Notes: generated by a model not told the origin, from the letters alone. Positions 1 to 8,522 are shown, counted from the first letter of the stretch. The stretch: 64,000 nt of DNA from Methylobacterium sp. CB376 (GCF_029714205.1 NZ_CP121648.1:2870001-2934000); one strand, 5' to 3'. Translations and numbers: made by a program.

Positions 1-102
1 CTCCGCCGGCGCGGCGCCCTGCGCGCCGGGTCCAAGGCCATGGTCGAGGACCTGCGCCGGCTCAGCGCCGGCCTCGACGACGCGGTCGGAACCGCATCGT
101 GA
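1..102 (+). CDS. C-terminal end of an unrecognised protein (partial)
   Basis: The first frame is open from the window edge to a TGA at 100-102 and gives about 33 residues ending DDAVGTAS. The residues are Arg-, Leu- and Ala-rich with an amphipathic look (EDLRRLSAGLDDAV), as in a C-terminal helix. No domain can be named from so short a piece. It converges on the autotransporter remnant on the other strand and overlaps its last codons. The reading frame is plausible, but nothing except openness and composition supports it. Confidence 0.35.
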   Translation, partial: LRRRGALRAGSKAMVEDLRRLSAGLDDAVGTAS

Positions 103-544
103 GCCCGCCGCTCACCGCGAATCCGTCGCCGCCGGCCCGGGCGACGCTCGTGCCGCCGGCGAGCGTGGCGCTGAGGACCGGGATGATGTCGGCGCGCAGG
201 CCGGCCTCGACCTGGCCATAGGTCGCGCGGCTCGCCCGCCCGAGCTGCGTCCGGATCGGGAGCGCCGGCAGCGTCGTGACGGAGGTGACGATCGTGCGCG
301 CACCGTCGAGGAATTCCCGCTCGGCGGTCAGGTGCAGGAAGCCCGTCACCGTTCCTGCGAAGGCCGCGAGGGGCGCCGTGCGCGGCTGCGCCCCGGCCCG
401 CGCCACCAGCGAGGCGAGATCGGTGCCGCGCACGCTCTGGGTCTGGGCCGCGTCGCCGGCCTCGGTGTAGCCGTCGACGCGCGTGGTCGCGTCGGTCAGC
501 GCGGTGACCGGGCCGAGGCGCCGGCCGTCCGTCGCGCTGGCCCC
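62..544 (-). pseudogene. Remnant of an autotransporter beta-barrel domain
   Basis: The minus frame reads from about 544 to a stop at 62-64. It contains RLGPVTALTDATTRVDGYTE, then a region like the late strands of a type V secretion (autotransporter) barrel, with the closing strand GFAVSGGLTMRF. An outer-membrane barrel normally ends on this terminal Phe, but here eight Arg-rich residues follow before the stop. The frame is closed by a TAA at 602-604, and there is no passenger domain, signal peptide or convincing start. The GTG at 431-433 lies inside the barrel. I therefore read it as the decayed 3' end of an autotransporter gene. A frameshift or an assembly break upstream is the alternative. 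Confidence 0.5.
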
Positions 545-644
545 GCAGGACGCCGCCGCGTCCGCCTCGCCTGCATCCGCCCCTTGGTTCCATAAGATCC
601 CTTATGCGAATCGGGTGTGTCGGCGCAAAGGAGACTTGTCGTCC

Positions 645-735
645 GACATCTGGTTGATGGCTTGGCCATCTCCCATTTCGGCAATGCGGATGTCGGCGTC
701 GCTCAGGCGCCGTGCCGGATCGCACGACCGGCCTT
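645..735 (-). repeat. Dispersed palindromic repeat, copy A (partial)
   Basis: This is a truncated member of the repeat family also seen at 6488, 24295, 32938 and 42714. On the minus strand it carries the shared core GAGCGACGCCGACATCCGC, followed by the small hairpin GATGGC-CAA-GCCATC and AACCAGATG. The outer long palindrome seen in other copies is missing, so it looks like a decayed copy. It lies between the autotransporter remnant and a small membrane-protein gene. Nothing else was recognised in 545-801. Confidence 0.65.
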
Positions 736-801
736 CCCCGCCGGGCAGCACAATCGAAGGCCCAGAGCAGGCTTGCGGCTTCGGCCCGAGCGAAGCCTGC
801 C

Positions 802-1026
802 CTAGCGGTGCACCGGCCCTTCCGACTTCGCCGTGCCCAGGATGCACAGCGACACCCCGACCACGCCCACGACCGTGCCCAGCGCCGATTGGTGGATGAA
901 GGACCAGTAATAGCCCGGGCCGCCGACGGCGATCCCGGCGAGGGTCAGGAGCAGGCCGCGGAGGAAGACCGGCGGCTTGGCCTCCGGGAGTTTGGCGTGC
1001 GGCGTATAGGTCGGGGTGGCGTCCAT
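802..1026 (-). CDS. Small two-helix membrane protein, unknown function
   Basis: The product has 74 residues, starting MDATPTYTPHAKL. It has a hydrophilic N-terminus of about 20 residues and two predicted membrane segments, roughly residues 21-42 (LRGLLLTLAGIAVGG) and 46-65 (ALGTVVGVVGVSLCILG), joined by YYWSFIHQS. The ATG at 1024-1026 was chosen because it puts both helices in a compact protein. The frame runs on upstream without a better start. No family was recognised. It follows the molybdenum hydroxylase operon on the same strand but is separated from it by a strong GC hairpin, so it is probably transcribed on its own. Confidence 0.6.
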   Translation of the reverse strand: MDATPTYTPHAKLPEAKPPVFLRGLLLTLAGIAVGGPGYYWSFIHQSALGTVVGVVGVSLCILGTAKSEGPVHR

Positions 1027-1060
1027 GCGCGGCCTCGCGGAGCGTCCCCCGTCAACGTCC

Positions 1061-1092
1061 GGCGCGCGGCCCGGGGTTCCGGGCCGCGCGCC
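1061..1092 (-). terminator. Strong hairpin after the molybdenum hydroxylase operon
   Basis: Arms 1061-1074 and 1079-1092 form a perfect 14-bp GC stem (GGCGCGCGGCCCGG with its complement) around a GGTT loop. It begins two bases past the stop of the molybdopterin subunit on the minus strand. There is no T-tract, which is common for high-GC terminators. Confidence 0.6.
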
Positions 1093-1093
1093 G

Positions 1094-3328
1094 TCACAGC
1101 AGCTGGTCGAGCGTGATCGGCAGGCTGCGCACCCGGATGCCCGTCGCGTGCCAGACCGCGTTCGCCACCGCGCCCGCCGTTCCGGTGATGCCGATCTCGC
1201 CCACCCCCTTGATCCCGAGGGCGTTGACGTGCGGGTCCGCCTCCTCGACCAGGATCGCCTCCAGGGCGGGCACGTCGGCATTCACGGGCAGGTGGTACTC
1301 GGCGAGGTTCGCGTTCATGATCCGGCCGGTGCGGGGATCGTGGACGGCCCTCTCGTGCAGGGCGAAGGACAGGCCCCAGATCATCCCGCCGTAATATTGG
1401 CTGCGCACGAGGCGCGGGTTGATCACGCGCCCCGCCGCGAAGGCGCCCACGAGCCGCGTGCAGCGCACCTGCCCGAGATCCGGATCGACCTTCACCTCCG
1501 CGAAGACGGCGCCGTGGGCGTGCATCGCGTAGGCCTCGCGCGCCGCCGGATCGCCCGCGCCCTTGCCCCGCCCCTCGACGGAGGCGCGGCCCGCCCGGGC
1601 CAGGATCTCCGTGAAGGCCTCGCCGCGGCCCTCGTCGTCGCGGCGCAGCAGCCGGCCGCCGCGGGCGACCACCCCGGCATTGCCGGCCCCGAAGAGCGGC
1701 GAGCGCTCGTCCGCGGTGGCCAGCGCGGCGAGTGCGGCGATCGCGGCGGCGCCCGCCTCGTGGATCGCCGCCCCGGCCGTCGCCGTGTGGGCGGAGCCGC
1801 CGGCGATGCCGCCGTTCGGGAGCCGGGAATCGCCCATCCGGAACGCGACGGCGTCGATGTCGAGGCCGAGGGATTCGGCGGCGATCTGGGCCAGGGCGGT
1901 CCAGGCCCCCTGCCCCATGTCGTGGGCGCCGATCTCCACCGCAGCCCCGCCATCCGCCCGGATCTCGGCGCGCGCCTCGGCCTCGAACATCAGCGCCGGG
2001 AAGGTCGCGGTCCCGAGGCCCCAGCCCACCAGGAGCCCGTCGGTGTCGCGGCGCTGCCGCGGCGCGCGCGGGCGCCCGGCCCAGCCGAAGCGCTCCGCGC
2101 CCTGCCGGTAGCACTCGCGCAGGGCCTTCGACGAGAAGGGCCGGCCGGATGCGGGCTCGCGCTCGGCGTAGTTGCGCAGGCGGAATTCCAGCGGGTCGAG
2201 CCCGCAGGCCTCGGCGAGTTCGTCGACCGCGCTCTCCAGCGCCGCGCTGCCCGTCGCCTCGCCGGGCGCACGCATGAAGAGCGGCGTGCCGGTGTCGAGG
2301 CGCAGGGCCCGATGCGTCGTCCTGAGGGCGGGCGTCGCGTAGAGCGTGTGCGACACGCCGCCCGCCGGCTCGATGAAGTCGTCGAAGCGGCTGGTCGCGG
2401 TCAGCGTGCCGTGGTCGAGGGCGGTGAGCCGGCCCTCGGCATCGGCGCCGAGCCGCAGCCGCTGGCGGGTGGGCGCGCGGTGCCCGACCGGCCCGTACAT
2501 CTGATCGCGGCGCAGCACCAGCTTGACCGGCCGCCCGGCGAGGCGGGCCGCCATGATGCCGAGCACCTGCGGCCCGGAAATCATGCCCTTCGAGCCGAAG
2601 CCGCCGCCGAGGAAGGGGCTCCGGATGTGGACGTCGTCGGGCGCGATGCCGAACAGGCCGGCGATCCGCCCCTGGGCCATCGCCATGCCCTGGCTCGGCG
2701 TGTCGAGGGTCAGGCGGTCCCCGTCCCAGGACACCACCACGGCGTGGGGCTCCATGGCGTTGTGGTACTGCGCAGGCGTCTCGTAGGTCGCGTCGATCCG
2801 CGCGGTCGCCCGGGCGAGGCCGTCCTCGACGTCTCCGACCGCGAGGTCGGCCGGCTCCCCGACCCCGACCGCGGGCGGCGCGAAGGCAGGCCCGGCGTCG
2901 AGCCCGATCGCGGGCGGCTCGCTCTCGTAGGTCGGGGCGAGCAGCGCGGCGCCCTCGGTCGCCGCCTCCAGCGTCTCGGCGATCACCACGGCGATCGGCT
3001 GGCCGGGATAGCGCACCTCCGGGCCCTGGAGCAGGTCGAGCCGGAAGGTGAAGGGGTCGTGCTTCTCGTCGGGGTCCTGCGCCAGGGGCGGCGCGTTCTC
3101 GGGCGTCATCACCGCGACGACCCCCGGATGCGCCAGGGCGGCCGGCGCGTCGAGGCCCGCGACGCGCCCGCGGGCGATGCTGCTCGTCGCGAGCACGGCG
3201 TGGAGCAGGCCCTCCGGGTGGTGGTCCGCCGCGTAGCGCGCGGCCCCCGTCACCTTGAGGGTCCCGTCGCGCCGCGTCAGGGGCTGGCCGAGATTCGAGC
3301 CGTGGCGGAGGCGGGCGGGCTCAGGCAT
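1094..3328 (-). CDS. Molybdopterin-binding subunit of a xanthine dehydrogenase-family aldehyde oxidoreductase
   Basis: The product has 744 residues and is the catalytic subunit of a three-gene molybdenum hydroxylase, probably oxidising an aldehyde or N-heterocycle by hydroxylation with water. The N-terminal part (RRDGTLKVTGAARYAAD) is the usual a/b hammerhead domain. The larger part binds the molybdopterin cytosine dinucleotide cofactor: FLGGGFGSKG near residue 260, GAHDMGQG near 470, and the catalytic-Glu motif GIKGVGEIGITG close to the C-terminus. It starts at ATG 3326-3328, overlapping the stop of the FAD gene by 8 bp, so the two are translationally coupled. No signal peptide is seen. PaoC/YagR-type aldehyde oxidoreductase is the nearest family I can name. 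The substrate is unknown. Confidence 0.9.
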   Translation of the reverse strand: MPEPARLRHGSNLGQPLTRRDGTLKVTGAARYAADHHPEGLLHAVLATSSIARGRVAGLDAPAALAHPGVVAVMTPENAPPLAQDPDEKHDPFTFRLDLLQGPEVRYPGQPIAVVIAETLEAATEGAALLAPTYESEPPAIGLDAGPAFAPPAVGVGEPADLAVGDVEDGLARATARIDATYETPAQYHNAMEPHAVVVSWDGDRLTLDTPSQGMAMAQGRIAGLFGIAPDDVHIRSPFLGGGFGSKGMISGPQVLGIMAARLAGRPVKLVLRRDQMYGPVGHRAPTRQRLRLGADAEGRLTALDHGTLTATSRFDDFIEPAGGVSHTLYATPALRTTHRALRLDTGTPLFMRAPGEATGSAALESAVDELAEACGLDPLEFRLRNYAEREPASGRPFSSKALRECYRQGAERFGWAGRPRAPRQRRDTDGLLVGWGLGTATFPALMFEAEARAEIRADGGAAVEIGAHDMGQGAWTALAQIAAESLGLDIDAVAFRMGDSRLPNGGIAGGSAHTATAGAAIHEAGAAAIAALAALATADERSPLFGAGNAGVVARGGRLLRRDDEGRGEAFTEILARAGRASVEGRGKGAGDPAAREAYAMHAHGAVFAEVKVDPDLGQVRCTRLVGAFAAGRVINPRLVRSQYYGGMIWGLSFALHERAVHDPRTGRIMNANLAEYHLPVNADVPALEAILVEEADPHVNALGIKGVGEIGITGTAGAVANAVWHATGIRVRSLPITLDQLL

Positions 3329-4379
3329 GGGCGTGCTCTCCGGGGGCGGGGGCGAAGACCGAGGCCGGCAGGGCCGGCAGGCGCTCCGGCGTGCCGGCGG
3401 CCGCGCGGGCGAGCGCCCGGGCGACGAGGCGCCGCGCGAGCGGGATCTTGAACGCGTTGTCGCCCGAGGGGACCGCCCCGGAGAGCGCGGCCTCGCCCGC
3501 GCGGGCGAAGACTTCCGGCCCGGGAGCCGCGCCGGCGAGGAGCGCCTCCGCCTCGCGCGCGCGCCAGGGCTTCGCCGCCACCCCGCCGAGGGCCAGGCGC
3601 GCCTCCGCGATCCGCTCTCCGTCGAACCGCAGGGACGCCGCCGCCGACACCGACGCGAAGGCGTAGGACGTGCGCTCGCGCAGCTTGAGGTAGCGCGAGT
3701 GGCCCGCGAAGGCGGCGGCCGAGGGCGGAAGCCGGAGGGCGACCACGAGCTCGCCCGGAGCCAGCAGCGTCTCCCGCTCCGGGTGATTGCCGGGCAGGAG
3801 GTGGAAGCCGTCGAGGGGCAGGTCGCGCCGCCCCTGCGGGCCCTCCACCTCCGCGACCGCGTCGAGGGCGACCAGGGGCACGCAGAAATCGGACGGGTGA
3901 GTGGCGATGCAATGCGCGCTCCAGCCGAGCACCGCGTGCGCGCGGGTCTCGCCCCCGCGCGCGTCGCAGCCCGCGCCCGGGACGCGCCGGTTGCAGGCGC
4001 TCGCCGGGTCGTAGAAGTAGGGGCAGCGCGTGCGCTGCAGGACGTTGCCGGCCGCGGTGGCGGCGTTGCGCAGCTGCGCGGAGGCGCCCGACAGCAACGC
4101 CTCGGCCACGGCCGGACAGGCGCGGGCGAAGTCCGGGTCGGCGGCGAGGTCGGCGTTGCGCACCAGCGCACCGATGCGGAGGGAACCGTCGGGCAGGGTC
4201 TCGATCCGGTCGAGACCGGGCAGCCGCGTGAGGTCGACGAGCCGCGTCGGGCGCTCGATCCCTCCCTTCATCAGGTCGACGAGGTTGGTGCCGCCGGCGA
4301 GGAAGGCGGAGCCCGCCCCGGCGCCGGCCGCCACCGCCTCCGCGATCGTGGCCGGGCGAAGGTACTCGAACCGGTTCAT
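3321..4379 (-). CDS. FAD-binding subunit with extra Fe-S loop (PaoB/HbaD-like)
   Basis: The product has 352 residues and passes electrons from the molybdenum site and 2Fe-2S clusters to FAD. The flavin motif AFLAGGTNLVDLMK is at residues 25-38, and the second, NAATAAGNVLQRTRCPYFYD, is around 105-124. Cysteines at 119, 129, 138 and 157 form an inserted loop like the 4Fe-4S loop of PaoB and 4-hydroxybenzoyl-CoA reductase subunit beta, so a fourth cluster is likely. The ATG at 4377-4379 overlaps the stop of the 2Fe-2S gene (ATGA), indicating coupled translation. It is the middle gene of a three-gene operon in the order 2Fe-2S, FAD, Mo. Confidence 0.9.
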   Translation of the reverse strand: MNRFEYLRPATIAEAVAAGAGAGSAFLAGGTNLVDLMKGGIERPTRLVDLTRLPGLDRIETLPDGSLRIGALVRNADLAADPDFARACPAVAEALLSGASAQLRNAATAAGNVLQRTRCPYFYDPASACNRRVPGAGCDARGGETRAHAVLGWSAHCIATHPSDFCVPLVALDAVAEVEGPQGRRDLPLDGFHLLPGNHPERETLLAPGELVVALRLPPSAAAFAGHSRYLKLRERTSYAFASVSAAASLRFDGERIAEARLALGGVAAKPWRAREAEALLAGAAPGPEVFARAGEAALSGAVPSGDNAFKIPLARRLVARALARAAAGTPERLPALPASVFAPAPGEHAHA

Positions 4380-4882
4380 GCCGCCTCTCCCCGGCCCTGC
4401 TTCTCCGCTCTGGCGAGGCGCGCCCGCGCGTCGCGCACCGCCTCGGTGATCCCCGCATAGGCGCCGCAGCGGCAGAGATTGCCGCTCATGCCCTCGCGGA
4501 TGCGCTCGGGATCGTCCCCCGCCAGCCCCTCGCGGATCAGCCCGATCGCCGACATGATCTGCCCCGGGGTGCAGTAGCCGCATTGCAGCGCGTCGTGGTC
4601 GAGGAAGGCCTCCTGCACCGGATGGAGCGCCCCGTCCCGCGCCACGCCCTCGATCGTCACGACCTCGGCGCCGTCGAGGCTGACCGCGAGCGCCAGGCAG
4701 GCATTCACGCGCCGCCCGTCGACCAGCACCGTGCAGGCGCCGCACTGGCCGCGGTCGCAGCCCTTCTTGGTGCCCGTGAGGGCGAGCCGCTCGCGCAGGA
4801 GGTCGAGGAGCGTCACCCGCGCATCCTCCAGGACGAGCGCGCGCGCGTCGCCGTTCACCGTGAGTGTGATCGGTATGGTCAT
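4376..4882 (-). CDS. 2Fe-2S subunit of the molybdenum hydroxylase
   Basis: The product has 168 residues. It has a plant-type ferredoxin half (GTKKGCDRGQCGACTV then NACLAL) and an all-helical half with the second cluster (QCGYCTPGQIM and GNLCRCGAY). These are the eight cysteines expected for two 2Fe-2S clusters. The protein begins directly with the ferredoxin fold (MTIPITLTVNGD), so the Tat leader found on periplasmic PaoA/YagT is absent and the complex is probably cytoplasmic. It is the first gene of the operon, and its promoter should lie in 4883-5260, which it shares back to back with the histidine kinase gene. Confidence 0.92.
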   Translation of the reverse strand: MTIPITLTVNGDARALVLEDARVTLLDLLRERLALTGTKKGCDRGQCGACTVLVDGRRVNACLALAVSLDGAEVVTIEGVARDGALHPVQEAFLDHDALQCGYCTPGQIMSAIGLIREGLAGDDPERIREGMSGNLCRCGAYAGITEAVRDARARLARAEKQGRGEAA

Positions 4883-5260
4883 GCCGGCTTCCTGTTCGGA
4901 ACCCTTACACTAGGTGCCGCGGCGGGGCCGGCCAGCCCCGCTCGTCCCCGGCCCCGCTCCCGCGACACCGTGTCGGCCGGTCCTCGACCATTCCGGCCGC
5001 CGCGGCGCCGGCGGGAAGACCAGTTCAGACCCCGCGCGCCGCCCGCTCGCGCCGGACCGCGCAAGGTGGCGACCGGGGGCAATGCTCCGGCACGGCGTCG
5101 CTCCACTGCATGGTCGGAATCCTGACAGTCAACGCGGCCGGCTTGCCTTTGCGGACGGCCCATGCCACGCCCCGCGAAGGCATCGCTCGGCTTGGTCGCG
5201 GTCCGTCGATCTTTGGGGTGAGCCCGCGAGACTTGCGAGCGGCGACGGCGGGAGTTCCGG
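4883..5260. other. Divergent intergenic region
   Basis: These 378 bp separate the molybdenum hydroxylase operon (minus) from the histidine kinase (plus). It must hold both promoters, but no confident -35/-10 pair stands out. A short palindrome, CGACAC-C-GTGTCG, is at 4963-4975. No small gene was recognised. Confidence 0.4.
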
Positions 5261-6490
5261 TTGAGTGAGCGTGAGGAGCCGGCCGCCGTCGCGGCCGAGC
5301 GGGTGACGGAGCTGGAGGCCGAACTGGCGCGGCTGCGCCGCTCCCTCGACGAGGCGACCCGGCGCGCCGCGGCGGAGACGCCGACGAGCCATGCCGGGCA
5401 CGAGCGGGAACTGGCGGAGGCGAGGGCCGAACTCGCCCTCGCCCAGGCCCGGCTCGCCGAGCTCGAACAGTCCAATGCCGGTCTCCACGCCGAGCGGCTG
5501 AGTCTGACGGCGAGCGAGGCGCGCTACAGACTCGCGGTCGAGAGCGCCCGCGACTACGCGATCTTCACCACGGACCTCACCGGCCGCATCACCGGCTGGA
5601 ACACCGGGGCGGAGGGCCTGCTCGGCTGGAGCGAGGCCGAGGCCCTGGGGCAACCGCTCAACCTCATCTTCACGCCCGACGACGACCGCGCCGCCATCGC
5701 GGAGGCGGAGATGCGCCTCGCCGTCACCGAGGGCCGGGCCGAGGACGACCGCTGGCACCAGAGGCGCGACGGCAGCCGGTTCTGGGCCAACGGGGTCATG
5801 ATGCCGCTGCGCGACGACGCGGGCGCGCTCGCGGGCTTCCTGAAGATCCTCCGCGATCGGACGGCGCAGAAGAAGGCCGAGGAGCACCAGGCGCTGCTGC
5901 TGAACGAGCTGAACCACCGGGTGAAGAACACGCTCGCCACCGTCCAGGCCTTCACCACCCAGACCCTGCGCAGCGCCGCCTCCCTGGCGGAGGCCCGAGA
6001 GGCGATCACCGCCCGCCTGATCGCCCTGTCCAAGGCGCACGACGTGCTGACGGACGAGAACTGGCAGGGGGCGGACCTCGCCCAGATCGTCGCGGACGCC
6101 CTGCGCCTGCACGGCGACGGCCAGCGCTGCCGCTGGCAGGGCAATCCGATCCGGGTCTCCGCGCGGATCGCGCTCGCCCTCGCGATGGTGCTGCACGAAC
6201 TCGCCACCAACGCGACCAAGTACGGCGCGCTCTCGAACGCCCACGGGACCGTGGCGGTGACGTGGCGCATCGCCGAGGAGGACGGGGAGCCGCGCCGCGC
6301 GCCGCGCCTGAGCCTTCACCTGCGCTGGGAGGAGCGCGGCGGCCCGCCCGTCCTGCCGCCGACGCGCCAGGGCTTCGGCTCGCGGATGATCGAGCGCGGC
6401 GTCGGCAGCGAACTCGGGGGCACGGTGCGGCTCGCCTACCCGCCGGAGGGCGTCGTCTGCGACCTTCACCTGCCGCTGGAGATGGGCTGA
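5261..6490 (+). CDS. PAS-domain HWE-family sensor histidine kinase
   Basis: The product has 409 residues, is soluble, and has no membrane segment. Residues 1-85 are Ala/Glu/Arg-rich and probably coiled coil. A PAS sensor domain follows at about 85-205 (YAIFTTDLTGRITGWNTGAE, then RRDGSRFWANGVMMPLRDD). The phosphoacceptor His is residue 219 in LLLNELNHRVKNTLATVQAF, and the ATPase half has HELATNATKYGALS and GFGSRMIERGVGSELGG. This is the HWE/HisKA_2 class common in alphaproteobacteria, and relatives often feed the PhyR-EcfG stress pathway or act as light/redox sensors. No response regulator is adjacent. The start is a TTG behind GGGAG; no better ATG was found. The stop codon is the first TGA of repeat copy B. 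Confidence 0.85.
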   Translation: MSEREEPAAVAAERVTELEAELARLRRSLDEATRRAAAETPTSHAGHERELAEARAELALAQARLAELEQSNAGLHAERLSLTASEARYRLAVESARDYAIFTTDLTGRITGWNTGAEGLLGWSEAEALGQPLNLIFTPDDDRAAIAEAEMRLAVTEGRAEDDRWHQRRDGSRFWANGVMMPLRDDAGALAGFLKILRDRTAQKKAEEHQALLLNELNHRVKNTLATVQAFTTQTLRSAASLAEAREAITARLIALSKAHDVLTDENWQGADLAQIVADALRLHGDGQRCRWQGNPIRVSARIALALAMVLHELATNATKYGALSNAHGTVAVTWRIAEEDGEPRRAPRLSLHLRWEERGGPPVLPPTRQGFGSRMIERGVGSELGGTVRLAYPPEGVVCDLHLPLEMG

Positions 6491-6597
6491 TCCGCCGTCC
6501 GGACGCTCAATTCCGGACAGCGGATGACACGCCCGCGCGGCGCTTGAGCGACGCCGACATCCGCGTGACGACGCAATCCGTCGGGTGTCGTGTGACG
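6488..6597 (+). repeat. Dispersed palindromic repeat, copy B
   Basis: A hairpin has arms at 6488-6503 (TGATCCGCCGTCCGGA) and 6512-6527, matching at 14 of 16 positions, and its first TGA is the kinase stop codon. It is followed by the family core TTGAGCGACGCCGACATCCG and the tail GACGCAATCCGTCGGGTGTC. That tail is shared with copy E, so B and E form one subtype. It fills the gap between two convergent genes and may also serve as a bidirectional terminator. Confidence 0.75.
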
Positions 6598-6601
6598 CCC
6601 C

Positions 6602-7675
6602 TCAGGGCAGGCGCGCCCGCCCGAGTCCGTCCCCCGCCCCGTCCGGGACCGACAGGTAGGTGAGCCGGTCCGGTCCGGGCGCGGCCTCGCGCAGGCGCTC
6701 GAGGCCGCGACGGATGTCCCGCCGCCCCGCGGCCCAGCGGTCGCGGATCGAGGATGGGGAGAAGTCGAGGGTCTTGGCCGAGACCTCGTCGGGTCCGCCC
6801 TGATAGGCGAGATGCAGCAGGGTGGCCCGGGCGCCGTCGGGCTCCAGCCGGGCATGCAGCGCGTAGTCCCGCCGCAGCGCGGCCACGCTGCGCCGCGTCG
6901 CGCTCGCGAAGATGAGGTCGTGCGCCCGCTCCAGCACGGCGTCGAGGCTGCGCGGGCGCGGCGCCCGCAGGCTGAACAGCTCGGCCGCGATGCAGAGGAG
7001 GTCCCGCTCCGGCGGATCCGCCAGCACCAGGTCGAGCGGCACGTTGTTGGTGTAGCCCGCGTCGCAGTAGAGGCGCCCGGCGATCTCCACCGGCGGGAAG
7101 GCCGGGATGATCGAGGCGCTCGCCAGGATGTGGTCCGGCCCGATGCCCCCATCCGCCGTGTCGAACCGCACCTCGTCGCCGGTCTCGACATCGACCGCGG
7201 TGACCGTCAGCCGGGTGTCGCCCCGGTTCAGGCGGTCGAAATCGACAAGCCGCGTCAGGGTCGCGCGCAGCGGCGCGAGATCGTAGAGGGCGACGTCGTT
7301 CGGCATCCAGGGCAGGGCCGACCACAGGCCCGGGAAGCGCTGGCGGAAGAGCGAGGGCCGGCCGGCCAGGGCCGCGAGCGCGGAGTGGAGGCCGTTATAG
7401 GTCTGGCGCAGCTTGGTGGCGCCGGTGGGTTCGCGCAGCGAGTGGACGGCCGCCTCGGCCCAGAATTCCCGCAGGCGGTCGAGGCGGGCCTCGGGCGGGT
7501 TGCCGACCAGGAGCGCGCCCGTCACCGCGCCGATCGAGGCCCCGACGATGCGGCGCGGCCGGATCTCCTCGGCGATGAGGTGCTCGCAGATGCCCGCCAG
7601 GTAGGCGCCGAGGGCGTTGCCGCCGCCCAGAACCAGGGCGACGTCTTGCGGCAGGGTTCGAGAGGGTGACGGCAA
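6602..7675 (-). CDS. Patatin-like phospholipase
   Basis: The product has 357 residues, a serine lipid acyl hydrolase with a Ser-Asp dyad. The oxyanion loop VLGGGNALGAYLAG is near the N-terminus (about residues 15-28), the nucleophile Ser47 is in GASIGA, and the catalytic Asp205 is in YCDAGYTNN, with the spacing normal for the family. There is no signal peptide or membrane helix, so it probably acts on membrane lipids from the cytoplasm. The C-terminal third (after about 235) may be a DUF3734-like extension. The start is a TTG at 7673-7675; a GTG a few codons later is the alternative. It ends convergently with the histidine kinase. Confidence 0.85.
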   Translation of the reverse strand: MPSPSRTLPQDVALVLGGGNALGAYLAGICEHLIAEEIRPRRIVGASIGAVTGALLVGNPPEARLDRLREFWAEAAVHSLREPTGATKLRQTYNGLHSALAALAGRPSLFRQRFPGLWSALPWMPNDVALYDLAPLRATLTRLVDFDRLNRGDTRLTVTAVDVETGDEVRFDTADGGIGPDHILASASIIPAFPPVEIAGRLYCDAGYTNNVPLDLVLADPPERDLLCIAAELFSLRAPRPRSLDAVLERAHDLIFASATRRSVAALRRDYALHARLEPDGARATLLHLAYQGGPDEVSAKTLDFSPSSIRDRWAAGRRDIRRGLERLREAAPGPDRLTYLSVPDGAGDGLGRARLP

Positions 7676-7833
7676 GGCGGGATCCGGGCTGAGGGCGTGT
7701 CCGGCTCAATGTCGCGGTTTCGGGCCGGTTCCCCTTCGGGAGCCGGCGGGTGCGGCGCCTCCCGCGCGCTTTCGCCGCGCATCCGCCCGCCCGTCCGGAC
7801 GTTGCCGCCGCGGTCGTCGAGAGGGGCAGAGGC

Positions 7834-8454
7834 ATGTCGCAGCCGGGTGAGCCGCCGGTCCCGGGTCGGGTCTACGAGATCCCGCCGCGCTCGGGGGTCG
7901 CCTTCGCGCTCGACCGCGGGCAGCGCCTCACCGTGATCGATCCGCAGGGGGAGCAGGTCGCGGACCTCCTGGCCTTCCGCCGCGGCGACGTGGAGGAGGT
8001 GATCTCCTCGGGGCGCACCATCGACTATGTCGGGCGCATCTTCCTGAGCACGGGCGACCCGCTCTACTCGAACCGGAGCGCCGTGCTCCTGCGCATCGTC
8101 GAGGACACGGTCGGCCGGCACGATTTCCTGCTGACGCCCTGCTCGGCCGACACGTTCCGCATCATCTACGGCGACGCGCACCCGCATCACGGCTGCTTCG
8201 GCAACCTCGCCCGGGCGCTCGCGCCCTACGGGGTGACGCCCGACCGGATCCCGGTCGCGTTCAACGTCTTCATGCACGTCACCGTGGACGGGGCGAGCGG
8301 CGCGATCGCCGTCAGGCCACCGCTCAGCCGCGCCGGCGACCGGGTCGTGTTCGCGGCCGAGGCCGATCTGGTGATCGGGCTCACCGCCTGCTCGGCGCTG
8401 CAATCGAACAACTACGCCTTCAAGCCGATCCACTACCGGGTGGATGCTGCCTGA
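7834..8454 (+). CDS. DUF1989 (urea carboxylase-associated) family protein
   Basis: The product has 206 residues. It matches DUF1989 throughout: GQRLTVIDPQGEQVADLLAF, SSGRTIDYVGRIFLSTGD, LLTPCSADTFRIIYGD and HPHHGCFGNL near the middle, ending SNNYAFKPIHYRV. The conserved Cys and His residues suggest a metal site. Members often sit beside urea carboxylase, allophanate hydrolase or guanidine/amino-acid genes, but the family reaction is mostly unassigned. The ATG at 7834 follows GAGGGGCAGAGG. It is the first of four same-strand genes ending at 11310. The next two encode a relative of arginine/enduracididine N-hydroxylases and a methyltransferase, which hints at guanidino-compound chemistry. Confidence 0.82.
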   Translation: MSQPGEPPVPGRVYEIPPRSGVAFALDRGQRLTVIDPQGEQVADLLAFRRGDVEEVISSGRTIDYVGRIFLSTGDPLYSNRSAVLLRIVEDTVGRHDFLLTPCSADTFRIIYGDAHPHHGCFGNLARALAPYGVTPDRIPVAFNVFMHVTVDGASGAIAVRPPLSRAGDRVVFAAEADLVIGLTACSALQSNNYAFKPIHYRVDAA

Positions 8455-8482
8455 TTCCGCGGTGATCGCCCGACCGGGGGCA

Positions 8483-8507
8483 GGAACAACCCCTACCCGA
8501 CGAGGTT
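8483..8507 (+). promoter_or_regulatory. EcfG-type general stress promoter candidate
   Basis: GGAAC (8483-8487), a 16-base spacer and GGTT (8504-8507) match the alphaproteobacterial EcfG consensus GGAAC-N16/17-CGTT except for one base in the -10. It lies in the 68-bp gap before the YqcI/YcgG gene. Transcription would start near 8513, leaving almost no leader for a start at 8523. Confidence 0.5.
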
Positions 8508-8522
8508 GTCCCGCCGCCGTGG

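Noticed and set aside
1054..1080. EcfG-like GGAAC-N18-CGTT on the minus strand before the small membrane protein
   Set aside because: The spacer is one base too long, and the GGAAC box lies partly within the loop and arm of a strong terminator hairpin, so it is probably chance.
4963..4975. CGACAC-C-GTGTCG palindrome as an operator
   Set aside because: It is short, GC-rich and single. Such palindromes are frequent by chance in this composition.
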